From assembly GCA_031284295.1 (NCBI GenBank), contig JAITAE010000025.1, positions 1 to 6,159 of the forward strand: a stretch of DNA of 6,159 nucleotides, given 5' to 3'. The position numbers were made by a program, and so were the translations under genes. Under the pieces are notes generated by a model that saw only the letters and a program-made list of their open reading frames with translations, did no database searches and was not told the origin of the DNA. Positions within the stretch are counted from its first letter, which is position 1. The number at the start of each line of letters is the position of its first letter. Shown here piece after piece: positions 1-5,033 of the stretch. The DNA comes from Spirochaetaceae bacterium (GTDB taxonomy: Bacteria > Spirochaetota > Spirochaetia > Treponematales > Breznakiellaceae).

Positions 1-112
1 TGTCGAACAAGTATAGTGATTTATCGTAATATACTCTATACGTTTTGTCAATTGTTAACACTTTCGCATAATAGGCTTGTTTGGAAACTTCAGTTTCAGC
101 GCCAACTTCCAT
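1..112 (-). CDS. Possible N-terminal piece of an IS4-type transposase, cut by the window edge (tentative)
   Basis: Read on the minus strand, this frame has no stop from about position 220 down to position 1. The first ATG is at 110-112 and gives a peptide starting MEVGAETEVSKQAYYAK and ending at the window edge in KSLYLFD. The 'EVSKQAYxK' block resembles the 'VSKQA(Y/F)SKAR' segment that I remember near the N-terminus of IS4-family transposases. The residues after it (KVLTIDKTYRVYYDKS) fit that family only loosely, so the gene may be decayed, or the likeness may be chance. The open frame continues upstream of the ATG (a TTG lies at 167-169), so the start is uncertain and no Shine-Dalgarno sequence is visible. 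The catalytic DDE residues would lie outside the window. The opposite strand also has a 43-codon open frame here, so open length alone proves nothing. Confidence 0.3.
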   Translation of the reverse strand, partial: MEVGAETEVSKQAYYAKVLTIDKTYRVYYDKSLYLFD

Positions 113-138
113 TAAAAACGCTGTTTTTGTAGAACATT

Positions 139-166
139 CGGTTCGTAAGCTCAGCCTTTTGAACCG
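139..166. other. Imperfect hairpin upstream of clpP
   Basis: The arms CGGTTCGTAAG (139-149) and CTTTTGAACCG (156-166) pair over 11 positions with one T:T mismatch and one G:U pair, around a 6-nt loop. No T-run follows on either strand, so it is not a standard intrinsic terminator. Smaller hairpins lie nearby: 84-97 (5-bp stem), 114-128 (AAAAAC/GTTTTT), 179-190 and 211-222 (4-5 bp each). It could be a structured leader for clpP or part of an insertion-sequence end. Apart from these structures and the minus-strand frame at the left edge, nothing else is recognisable in 1-230. Confidence 0.35.
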
Positions 167-230
167 CAAGACTGTAATGGACTTTAGTCCACGACAACCA
201 ACCGGCTTGTAGACCCAAGTCTAATATTCC

Positions 231-920
231 ATGATCTCACTTGAAAAACGCGCTATGATTTTTTATACTGCAAATATGGTTAAAGTATGTAAATTTATAG
301 CACCGCGTGCGGTTTTGGGACTTAAAGGCGGCTGTGACGAAGAATGTGGAGAAAATGAAGAGGCGAAAAAGGAAGCGCCGGATTCTTTAGCTGACAAGAT
401 GCTAAAGACCCGGACGATTCTGCTGTCCGGTGAAATAAAAAAGGACCTTGCGGAACGAACGGTGCGCCAGCTTTTGCTGCTTGAAAACGCGGGGGACGAA
501 CCGATAAAGCTGTTTATCGATTCGCCGGGCGGGGATGCGGACGCCGGTTTTGCGATTTTCGACATGATACGTTTTGTAAGGCCGCCTGTCTGGACGATAG
601 GCATGGGGCTTGTGGCAAGCGCCGCGGCGATTCTGCTGTTGGCGGCTCCAAAAGAGCGGCGCGTGGGGCTGCCGAACAGTCATTACCTGATACACCAGCC
701 GTTGTCCGGCATACGGGGTGTTGCTACCGACATTGAAATTCATGCCCGCGAGCTGGAAAAGCTGCGAGAAAAGATAAATGTACTGATAGCGGAAGAAACG
801 GGGCAGGACAAAGCCCAGGTCGAAAAGGATACGGACCGCGACTACTGGATGACCGCTGGCGAAGCTGTAAACTATGGTCTTATTTCACGTGTGATAACGT
901 CCCGTGATGATATAGGTTAG
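231..920 (+). CDS. clpP: ClpP-family ATP-dependent protease proteolytic subunit, divergent N-terminus
   Basis: Cytoplasmic serine peptidase of family S14. ClpP subunits form a barrel that degrades proteins fed in by a Clp ATPase. The catalytic triad is complete: Ser130 in GLVASAAAILL, His155 in YLIHQPLSG and Asp204 in DTDRD. The spacings (25 and 49 residues) equal those of Staphylococcus aureus ClpP (Ser98, His123, Asp172). The substrate-channel block FIDSPGGDADAGFAIFD (95-111) and the handle helix ATDIEIHARELEKLREK are also present. The usual Met after the catalytic Ser is Ala. Residues 1-50 do not resemble the standard axial-loop region: the conserved GERxxDIYSRLL stretch is replaced by a Cys- and Glu/Lys-rich segment, and homology begins near residue 52. 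The coordinates give the longest frame (229 aa, ATG at 231). No start has a clear ribosome-binding site, and ATG 276 (214 aa) would better suit the usual ClpP length and the promoter-like pair at 241-269. The stop is 7 nt before the next start. No clpX or tig lies beside it, so a second, specialised ClpP is possible. Confidence 0.92.
   Translation: MISLEKRAMIFYTANMVKVCKFIAPRAVLGLKGGCDEECGENEEAKKEAPDSLADKMLKTRTILLSGEIKKDLAERTVRQLLLLENAGDEPIKLFIDSPGGDADAGFAIFDMIRFVRPPVWTIGMGLVASAAAILLLAAPKERRVGLPNSHYLIHQPLSGIRGVATDIEIHARELEKLREKINVLIAEETGQDKAQVEKDTDRDYWMTAGEAVNYGLISRVITSRDDIG
241..269 (+). promoter_or_regulatory. Candidate sigma-70 promoter for the clpP cluster
   Basis: TTGAAA (241-246) and TATACT (264-269) each match the sigma-70 consensus in 5 of 6 bases and are exactly 17 bp apart. 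Transcription would begin at about 276, which is also the A of an in-frame ATG (276-278). The surrounding 225-300 stretch is clearly more AT-rich than the rest of the gene, which suits a promoter better than coding sequence. If real, clpP is either leaderless from 276 or starts further in. A second candidate, TTGTCA (45-50) with CATAAT (67-72) and a 16-bp spacer, lies upstream. This is consensus matching by eye only. Confidence 0.4.
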
Positions 921-921
921 G
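915..921 (+). promoter_or_regulatory. Ribosome-binding site that fixes the DUF3842 start at ATG 928
   Basis: GGTTAGG overlaps the clpP stop codon (TAG at 918-920). Its terminal AGG (919-921) lies 6 nt before ATG 928, a normal spacing. A possible TTG start at 922 would directly abut it and is therefore unlikely. The overlap with the clpP stop suggests translational coupling. Confidence 0.55.
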
Positions 922-927
922 TTGTCT

Positions 928-1365
928 ATGCAGACAAAAAGGCGTGAAAAAACAATAGTTGTCGTGGACGGTATGGGCGGCGGCATCGGCGTTCAGCTTG
1001 TAACAAAACTGCGGGAGGCGGCGGGCGAGGATGTCGAAATAATCGCGCTTGGTACAAACGCCGTTGCCGTAGAACGCATGGTCAAGGCGGGCGCCCACCG
1101 CGGAGCGGCGGGCGAAAACGCTATTCGTCATTCCGTTGTTTTGGGTGATCTTATCGTAGGACCTATCGGCATAATCATCGGCAACAGCATGATGGGCGAG
1201 ATTACCTGTCCTATGGCCGAGTCGATCCTCGCCGCGCCCGGTGAGCGTATCCTGCTGCCGCTACAAAACGAACACCTGACACTGGCCGGACTGGAAGGCC
1301 TGCCTCTTGCAAAGATGATAGAACGCGCCGTTGAACTGGCTATGGAGCACCTGGAGAAGCGCTGA
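928..1365 (+). CDS. DUF3842 family protein
   Basis: Small protein of 145 residues that I recognise as DUF3842, a family of unknown function known from Clostridia and treponemes. It opens with a beta strand and glycine-rich loop, IVVVDGMGGGIG (10-21), which looks like the nucleotide-binding turn of a Rossmann-like fold. Family blocks follow: EIIALGTNAVA (37-47), AGENAI (61-66), VGPIGIIIGNSMMGEIT (77-93) and ILLPLQ (108-113). No signal peptide or membrane segment is visible, so it should be cytoplasmic. No catalytic residues can be assigned. ATG 928 was chosen over TTG 922 because of ribosome-binding-site spacing. It sits between clpP and tpiA with gaps of 7 and 37 nt, which suggests one operon. 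A link to proteolysis or to glycolysis would be guesswork. Confidence 0.85.
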   Translation: MQTKRREKTIVVVDGMGGGIGVQLVTKLREAAGEDVEIIALGTNAVAVERMVKAGAHRGAAGENAIRHSVVLGDLIVGPIGIIIGNSMMGEITCPMAESILAAPGERILLPLQNEHLTLAGLEGLPLAKMIERAVELAMEHLEKR

Positions 1366-1402
1366 GTTATTGTTAAAAGAATGAAATTTTTAGGGGAAGG
1401 AT

Positions 1403-2155
1403 ATGGCAAGAAAATATTTTATAGCGGGTAACTGGAAGATGCACAAGACCAGGGCGGAAGCGGCCGTCCTTGCGAGGGAACTTGTCGCGGCGTTGAAAGA
1501 CGGCAGGCACAAGTACCTCATCGCGCCTGGTTTTACCACGCTTGAGACGGTAGCGGCGCTTATCAAGGACAGCAACATCCTGTTGGGGGCGCAGAACTGC
1601 GCCGTCGAGGAACAGGGTGCGCATACGGGTGAGGTTTCTGTGCTTCAGCTTAAGGATTTGGGCGTTCAAACCGTGATTTTGGGGCACAGCGAGCGGCGTC
1701 ATATTTATAAAGAGGATGACGGGCTCATAAACCGCAAGGTGCGCCTCGCGCTGAAGCACGGTCTTGACGTGATTCTTTGCGTCGGCGAGTTGCTGGAGGA
1801 ACGGGAGGACGGCAGGGCTGAGGCGGTATGTAAACGGCAGACGGTCGAAGGGCTCAAAGGGATAAGCGCCGATGATTTTTCGCGTGTTACGATAGCCTAC
1901 GAGCCCGTTTGGGCGATCGGTACCGGCAAGACGGCCACGCCGGAGGACGCGGACGCAATCCATGCGTATATCCGTAAGGTCATCGGTGAACTCTACGGCT
2001 CAGGCGCGGCGGAAAGCGTGATCATACAGTACGGCGGCTCGGTAAAACCCGACAACGCGGCGGCCCTTATGGCAAAAGAAAACATAGATGGCGCCCTTGT
2101 AGGCGGCGCATCGCTGGAGTCCGGTACTTTTGTCCCGATAGCAAAGTTTTCATAG
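1403..2155 (+). CDS. tpiA: Triosephosphate isomerase
   Basis: Interconverts dihydroxyacetone phosphate and glyceraldehyde 3-phosphate in cytoplasmic glycolysis and gluconeogenesis. The 250-residue length is typical of the single-domain TIM barrel. All key residues are present: Asn10 and Lys12 in GNWKMHKT, the electrophile His95 in ILGHSERR, the catalytic base Glu167 in AYEPVWAIG, phosphate-gripping loop 6 (PVWAIGTGKTA, 168-178), and the phosphate-binding YGGSVKP (210-216) and GALVGGASL (230-238). The strong Shine-Dalgarno AGGGGAAGGA (1392-1401) just before ATG 1403 fixes the start. It is the last gene of the plus-strand cluster and converges with the lytic transglycosylase gene 47 nt away. 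The sequence looks intact and functional. The wording of several blocks resembles my recollection of the Treponema pallidum enzyme and is my main taxonomic clue. Confidence 0.98.
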   Translation: MARKYFIAGNWKMHKTRAEAAVLARELVAALKDGRHKYLIAPGFTTLETVAALIKDSNILLGAQNCAVEEQGAHTGEVSVLQLKDLGVQTVILGHSERRHIYKEDDGLINRKVRLALKHGLDVILCVGELLEEREDGRAEAVCKRQTVEGLKGISADDFSRVTIAYEPVWAIGTGKTATPEDADAIHAYIRKVIGELYGSGAAESVIIQYGGSVKPDNAAALMAKENIDGALVGGASLESGTFVPIAKFS

Positions 2156-2171
2156 CAAATTCTGGAGATAA

Positions 2172-2192
2172 GCGGCGCAAGCACTTGTCCGC
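2172..2192. terminator. Weak hairpin between convergent genes, possible terminator
   Basis: GCGG (2172-2175) pairs with CCGC (2189-2192), and CAA (2178-2180) pairs with TTG (2185-2187) around a 4-nt loop, separated by a small internal loop. It is the only structure in the 47-nt gap between the stops of tpiA and the transglycosylase gene. No T-run follows on either strand, so it is not a convincing intrinsic terminator. Confidence 0.2.
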
Positions 2193-2202
2193 CTCGAATG
2201 AA

Positions 2203-4173
2203 TCAGCGTTTGTTTAGACAGCGGTATATGGCGGCGGCGGCCATAACCTGGCGGCCGTAATCGCGGGTTTCCGCATAATCAACACTTTCAAGAAAAAGCG
2301 CGTCGTTCAGGGCGGACCGTGCGTTGCGCCAGCGGCGAATCCGGTTCATACCGCCGTTGTACGAGAGCAGCGCGAGCAGTGTGCTGTTCATCCGTTCTTT
2401 TAGACGCTGAAAGTACAGTGCGCCTAGATTTATGTTCAGCGCGGGCCTGTTCAAGTCAAGGCCCTCTTCCGTAAAATAGTTCGGTCCGCCGCTTCTTGCG
2501 AGCACCTGCGCCATTTCGCGGGCCGTTTCCGGCATAAGCTGGGTCAACCCCACCGCCCCTGACCGCGAAACGGCATCAGGTATGAACAGGCTTTCGGTGC
2601 GGATAAGGCCGTAAAGCAGGTCCTCGTCCATACCTGTTTCGCGTGAAAATTTTTCTACAAGCCGGGCGTAGGCAAACGGGTAACAAATGTCCAGGTCGGC
2701 GCGATTCGCGCTGTAATCGGGACGCTGCATATAGGTACGCGCAAGCCGTATCGATTCGCCCCAGCGTTCCGCCGCCGCAAGCAATTCCGCCAGGGCACGC
2801 AATTCCTGTATAGGCAGATCCGCTGCCTGTTCCATTATGTACGGATAGGCAAAACGGGCCGCGCCAAAACGAAAGAAGCCGTAAAAGAATTCGCTAGTTA
2901 GTTCACCCTCCGTACGCGATGCCGCCGCCCGCTCCGCTCCGCCGTCCACGCTTTCCGGTATGTTAAGGCGGAGTTCTTGGCCCAGCTTTTTCGCGGCAGC
3001 GGACGTGTAGTAAAACGACCTTGGGTCGATGCCGGTGATAACATTGCTGTCGTACGCGATCCGGTAGAACTCGGCGGGCGGAGGCGGCGATACCGCAGCC
3101 TCCGCCCAGTCTTTGTCTAAACGGGCCGTTTTAAGCGCCTTGGCGGCTTTTTCAGGCGTTAAAAAGTCCAGTTCAACGGCGTTCCCAAGTATAAAAGCAT
3201 ATTTCGCGCAGAGTTCCGGGCTGCCATAGGAGCGTATAGATGGAAAAAGTTCCGCCAGCTCGTTCCATCGCCGGTTCAGACAGAGCAAATAGGTGTATTT
3301 TTCAAAAATATCTGAAAAATACGCCGGATCGTTCCAAACCGGTGCGTATTTTTTGATTAGCGCGGCGGTCTCTTCCAGCTTTTCTTTGTTTTTTACCAGG
3401 GATATGTCTAGTATGTACCAGATGCAGGCGTCGGCCTGTTCTCTGTCAGGCGCCAAGGCCAGCGCGTTTTCAAACAGAGACGCCGCCCTGCCGTATTCGG
3501 CAAGCTGCCGCCTCATCCTGCCGGCATAGTACAGCAGCAGGTATCTGCGTTCATTCCTGTCGCTTTCCGGCAAAGCCCAGGGACCGTTTTCTTTCTGTAG
3601 GCCGCCTTCCCATTCCAGAAAAAGTTCCGCGCCGGAGGCGGCCGCGGCGCCTTCGCCCGGTATCACTGCAAACTGAAACGCCCTGCCCAGGTACCCCAAC
3701 AGTTCCTTGTCGTAGATAAAAGTCCCGGCGCCGCCGTCCAACAGTTCTCTGAATTGACGCAGCGCCTCGTTGTAGTCCCTGCGCTCAAGCGCGGCCCTGC
3801 CCACCGCCGCGGGCCCGTCAGACCGGGCATCCGCCTCCGCGTCTTCCCGTGCCGCGGGAAGTTTTTTTAACGCTGCACCGCGTACCGACGGGTCTTTCAA
3901 CGCTTCGATGAACAGAAGCTCCGCGCGCTCATTGTCCGCGCCTTCCGCCTCGAGCAAAAGCCCGGCATAGAACGGCAGCGCCGTATGTACATTTGAGAGT
4001 TCCGCCATCCGCGAAGGCTCGGCGTCAAGGATAAACCCTATATCACCGTTTTTAAGGCGGCGTTCAGCCTCTTTCACCGGTATATCCAGCGCCATTTCCG
4101 CCGGGCAGCTATGGACAGTGACGGCAAAAAGCAGCGTAAGTACGCAGGCTGTGTTTTGTGTCCGTATTTTCAT
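2203..4173 (-). CDS. Exported lytic murein transglycosylase, SLT domain (GH23)
   Basis: A 656-residue peptidoglycan-cleaving enzyme that should act in the periplasm. SLT enzymes cut the MurNAc-GlcNAc bond and leave a 1,6-anhydro product. The N-terminus (KIRTQ, then a hydrophobic stretch to about residue 20) is a signal peptide. VHSC (20-23) could be a loose spirochaetal lipobox with Cys23 as lipid anchor. Residues 30-500 are charged, helical and partly TPR-like (about 128-165 and 222-260), which recalls the superhelical part of Slt70. The catalytic domain is C-terminal (about 500-656): Glu527 in LIRTES, then SGAVGLTQLMP (538-548), NINLGALYF (580-588), LLSYNGG (602-608) and ETRDYGRQV (635-643), all standard SLT blocks. 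ATG 4171-4173 is chosen because it gives the signal peptide. No good Shine-Dalgarno precedes it, and no firm promoter was found. Likely roles are wall turnover or making room for envelope structures. The exact subfamily is unclear. Confidence 0.92.
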   Translation of the reverse strand: MKIRTQNTACVLTLLFAVTVHSCPAEMALDIPVKEAERRLKNGDIGFILDAEPSRMAELSNVHTALPFYAGLLLEAEGADNERAELLFIEALKDPSVRGAALKKLPAAREDAEADARSDGPAAVGRAALERRDYNEALRQFRELLDGGAGTFIYDKELLGYLGRAFQFAVIPGEGAAAASGAELFLEWEGGLQKENGPWALPESDRNERRYLLLYYAGRMRRQLAEYGRAASLFENALALAPDREQADACIWYILDISLVKNKEKLEETAALIKKYAPVWNDPAYFSDIFEKYTYLLCLNRRWNELAELFPSIRSYGSPELCAKYAFILGNAVELDFLTPEKAAKALKTARLDKDWAEAAVSPPPPAEFYRIAYDSNVITGIDPRSFYYTSAAAKKLGQELRLNIPESVDGGAERAAASRTEGELTSEFFYGFFRFGAARFAYPYIMEQAADLPIQELRALAELLAAAERWGESIRLARTYMQRPDYSANRADLDICYPFAYARLVEKFSRETGMDEDLLYGLIRTESLFIPDAVSRSGAVGLTQLMPETAREMAQVLARSGGPNYFTEEGLDLNRPALNINLGALYFQRLKERMNSTLLALLSYNGGMNRIRRWRNARSALNDALFLESVDYAETRDYGRQVMAAAAIYRCLNKR

Positions 4174-4238
4174 CGATTGAAGTTCTTAAACCGTACACCG
4201 TTTTTTGTCGATTATCAAGCCGCCGCTTACCGCAAACG

Positions 4239-4259
4239 GCTCAACGCTTCGCGTTGAGC
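4239..4259. repeat. Perfect hairpin, 9-bp stem and TTC loop
   Basis: GCTCAACGC (4239-4247) and GCGTTGAGC (4251-4259) are perfect inverted repeats around a 3-nt loop. Neither side is followed by a T-run. It lies 65 nt upstream of the transglycosylase start, so it could be a protein-binding palindrome, an mRNA structure or one unit of the surrounding repeat region. Confidence 0.6.
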
Positions 4260-4275
4260 TCCGGAGTTTGCTTCA

Positions 4276-4298
4276 CAAAACAGCGTTAAGCTGTTTTG
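4276..4298. repeat. Perfect hairpin, 9-bp stem and GTTAA loop
   Basis: CAAAACAGC (4276-4284) and GCTGTTTTG (4290-4298) pair perfectly around a 5-nt loop. No T-run follows immediately on either strand. It lies between the lectin gene and the transglycosylase gene on the minus strand and could weakly separate their transcripts, but it is more likely part of the repeat cluster. Confidence 0.55.
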
Positions 4299-4515
4299 CC
4301 TGACGTTTTACCGCCTGCTTAACCCTATAAGGAAGGGGAACGCGGCTTGCTTGCCGCAAACTCCAGGCTGTATGGGCGGGGCCCCTGATTGGGGGATAGC
4401 GGTACTCGTGATTGCGAGATGCGATGTTGGGTGGGCGGCGGATTTTGGGGGTAGCGCTACGCGCCGCTTGCCGCAAACTCCAGACTGAGCAGCGGGCGCT
4501 GAGGGCGCGTGGCTC

Positions 4516-4899
4516 TCAGCCCTTTTTCGACCAGCCGACGAGGTTGATGTAGATGTCGTTGTAATCGTCGTCGGTACCGTCCTCGATGCAGACGGAATAG
4601 ACATAGCCCACCTTGCGTCCGGCGTTGTCCAGTATCGCGCCGCCCGTCTTGCTGTTTTTCAACTCGTTGACCGCCTCCTTGATTTCCACCTCCACCTGGA
4701 CAATGTTGGAATTGATGTCCGCGTGAGCCTGGTTCAACATCGTGAAGTTGCAGTCCCTGCTGTTTTTGTGGGCTTCGACTAGGACGTTACCGCCCGATTT
4801 GATCGTAACCTTGCCGGTATTGTAGCATTGTGAACTGATTGTCCACGCTAGGAAGTAATGCGGCTCGAATTCTGTAAAAGTAAACGTAAATGATTTCAT
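4516..4899 (-). CDS. LecB/PA-IIL-like calcium-dependent fucose/mannose-binding lectin
   Basis: A 127-residue protein whose end matches the calcium site of the Pseudomonas aeruginosa lectin LecB (PA-IIL). EDGTDDDYND (106-115) aligns with EDGTDNDYND of LecB, so Glu106, Asp110, Asp112, Asn114 and Asp115 correspond to ligands Glu95, Asp99, Asp101, Asn103 and Asp104. The protein ends in Gly127, like LecB, whose terminal Gly carboxylate completes the site of the neighbouring subunit. Asn27 (YNTGK) may correspond to Asn21 and the sugar-specificity loop. LecB is about 114 residues; this one is slightly longer. The remainder is predicted beta-rich (FTFTFTEF, VQVEVEI). Like LecB it lacks a signal peptide, so how it would reach the surface is unknown. 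AAAGGA 5 nt upstream supports ATG 4897-4899. It follows the repetitive surface-protein gene on the same strand after a 134-nt, hairpin-rich gap. Family assignment is good; sugar specificity and partner are inference. Confidence 0.78.
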   Translation of the reverse strand: MKSFTFTFTEFEPHYFLAWTISSQCYNTGKVTIKSGGNVLVEAHKNSRDCNFTMLNQAHADINSNIVQVEVEIKEAVNELKNSKTGGAILDNAGRKVGYVYSVCIEDGTDDDYNDIYINLVGWSKKG

Positions 4900-4904
4900 A
4901 TATA

Positions 4905-4910
4905 TCCTTT
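4905..4910 (-). promoter_or_regulatory. Ribosome-binding site of the lectin gene
   Basis: On the minus strand AAAGGA is followed by TATAT and then the ATG at 4897-4899, a 5-nt spacing. It lies immediately downstream (in minus-strand order) of a short CCCC/GGGG palindrome at 4912-4921. This fixes the lectin start. Confidence 0.6.
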
Positions 4911-4936
4911 GCCCCTTGGGGTCTTTTTATATATTT

Positions 4937-4968
4937 CGTTGCCAACCCCTTTTGCGGGGCTGGCAACG
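4937..4968 (-). other. 13-bp hairpin between surface-protein and lectin genes
   Basis: Arms 4937-4949 and 4956-4968 pair over 13 positions around a 6-nt loop. As plus-strand RNA there is one A:C mismatch (4945/4960). As minus-strand RNA the same position is a G:U pair, so the stem is complete only in the direction of the flanking genes. What follows on the minus strand is A-rich rather than T-rich, so it is not a classic terminator. It may stabilise or process an mRNA, or act as an attenuator upstream of the lectin. Confidence 0.6.
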
Positions 4969-4973
4969 ATAGG

Positions 4974-4998
4974 CCCAGCGGGGCTAGGCCCCGCTGGG
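4974..4998. other. Perfect 11-bp GC-rich hairpin with 3-nt loop
   Basis: CCCAGCGGGGC (4974-4984) and GCCCCGCTGGG (4988-4998) are perfect inverted repeats. The structure is very stable and lies 35 nt after the surface-protein stop and just upstream of the 4937-4968 hairpin on the minus strand. No T-run follows. It may slow transcription (factor-dependent termination) or protect the upstream mRNA end. A weaker 5-bp hairpin, CCGGC/GCCGG, lies at 5001-5020. Confidence 0.6.
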
Positions 4999-5033
4999 TT
5001 CCGGCTATGAACACCGCCGGAGGGCGTTACCGA

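Larger units (their letters stand above)
4174..4515. repeat. Gene-free 342-nt composite repeat region
   Basis: No credible gene lies here. An 18-nt sequence, GCTTGCCGCAAACTCCAG, occurs at 4349-4366 and 4466-4483, and the match continues after one mismatch into CTG. Its core GCAAACTCC is inverted at 4263-4271 (GGAGTTTGC), and a shorter relative (GCTTACCGCAAAC) lies at 4225-4237. Between the two direct copies, a G-rich unit is repeated in degenerate form: 4373-4405 and 4432-4460 share TGGGCGG, a GATT-plus-G-run and TAGCG-TAC. GTAGCGCTAC (4451-4460) is a perfect palindrome. Two hairpins at 4239-4259 and 4276-4298 are listed separately. The pattern resembles a spirochaetal intergenic repeat or a decayed miniature element. 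No terminal repeat pair with target-site duplication could be defined. Confidence 0.6.

Noticed and set aside
45..72. Promoter-like TTGTCA-16-CATAAT on the plus strand
   Set aside because: The boxes match well, but the site lies within a possible minus-strand coding frame and far (about 160 nt) from clpP; the 241-269 pair is a better candidate. Kept only as an alternative.
263..743. Two antisense open frames within clpP
   Set aside because: They lie fully opposite a clear ClpP with intact catalytic motifs, and their translations show no recognisable domain. They are composition shadows.
922..924. TTG as start of the DUF3842 gene
   Set aside because: It directly abuts the AGG of the ribosome-binding site, whereas ATG 928 has normal 6-nt spacing.
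1373..1963. 196-codon minus-strand open frame opposite tpiA
   Set aside because: Fully antisense to an unambiguous triosephosphate isomerase. The translation is Arg/Leu-rich with no known motif.
4498..4527. Plus-strand terminator-like hairpin GCTGAG/CTCAGC followed by CCTTTTT
   Set aside because: The T-run lies on the plus strand, but no plus-strand gene ends here. It overlaps the lectin stop codon, and on the minus strand no T-run follows.
4273..4604. Two small minus-strand open frames over the repeat region and the lectin 3' end
   Set aside because: Their repeated peptide blocks (such as GVCGK) simply reflect the 18-nt DNA repeat, they overlap the lectin gene in another frame, and neither has a convincing ribosome-binding site or domain.
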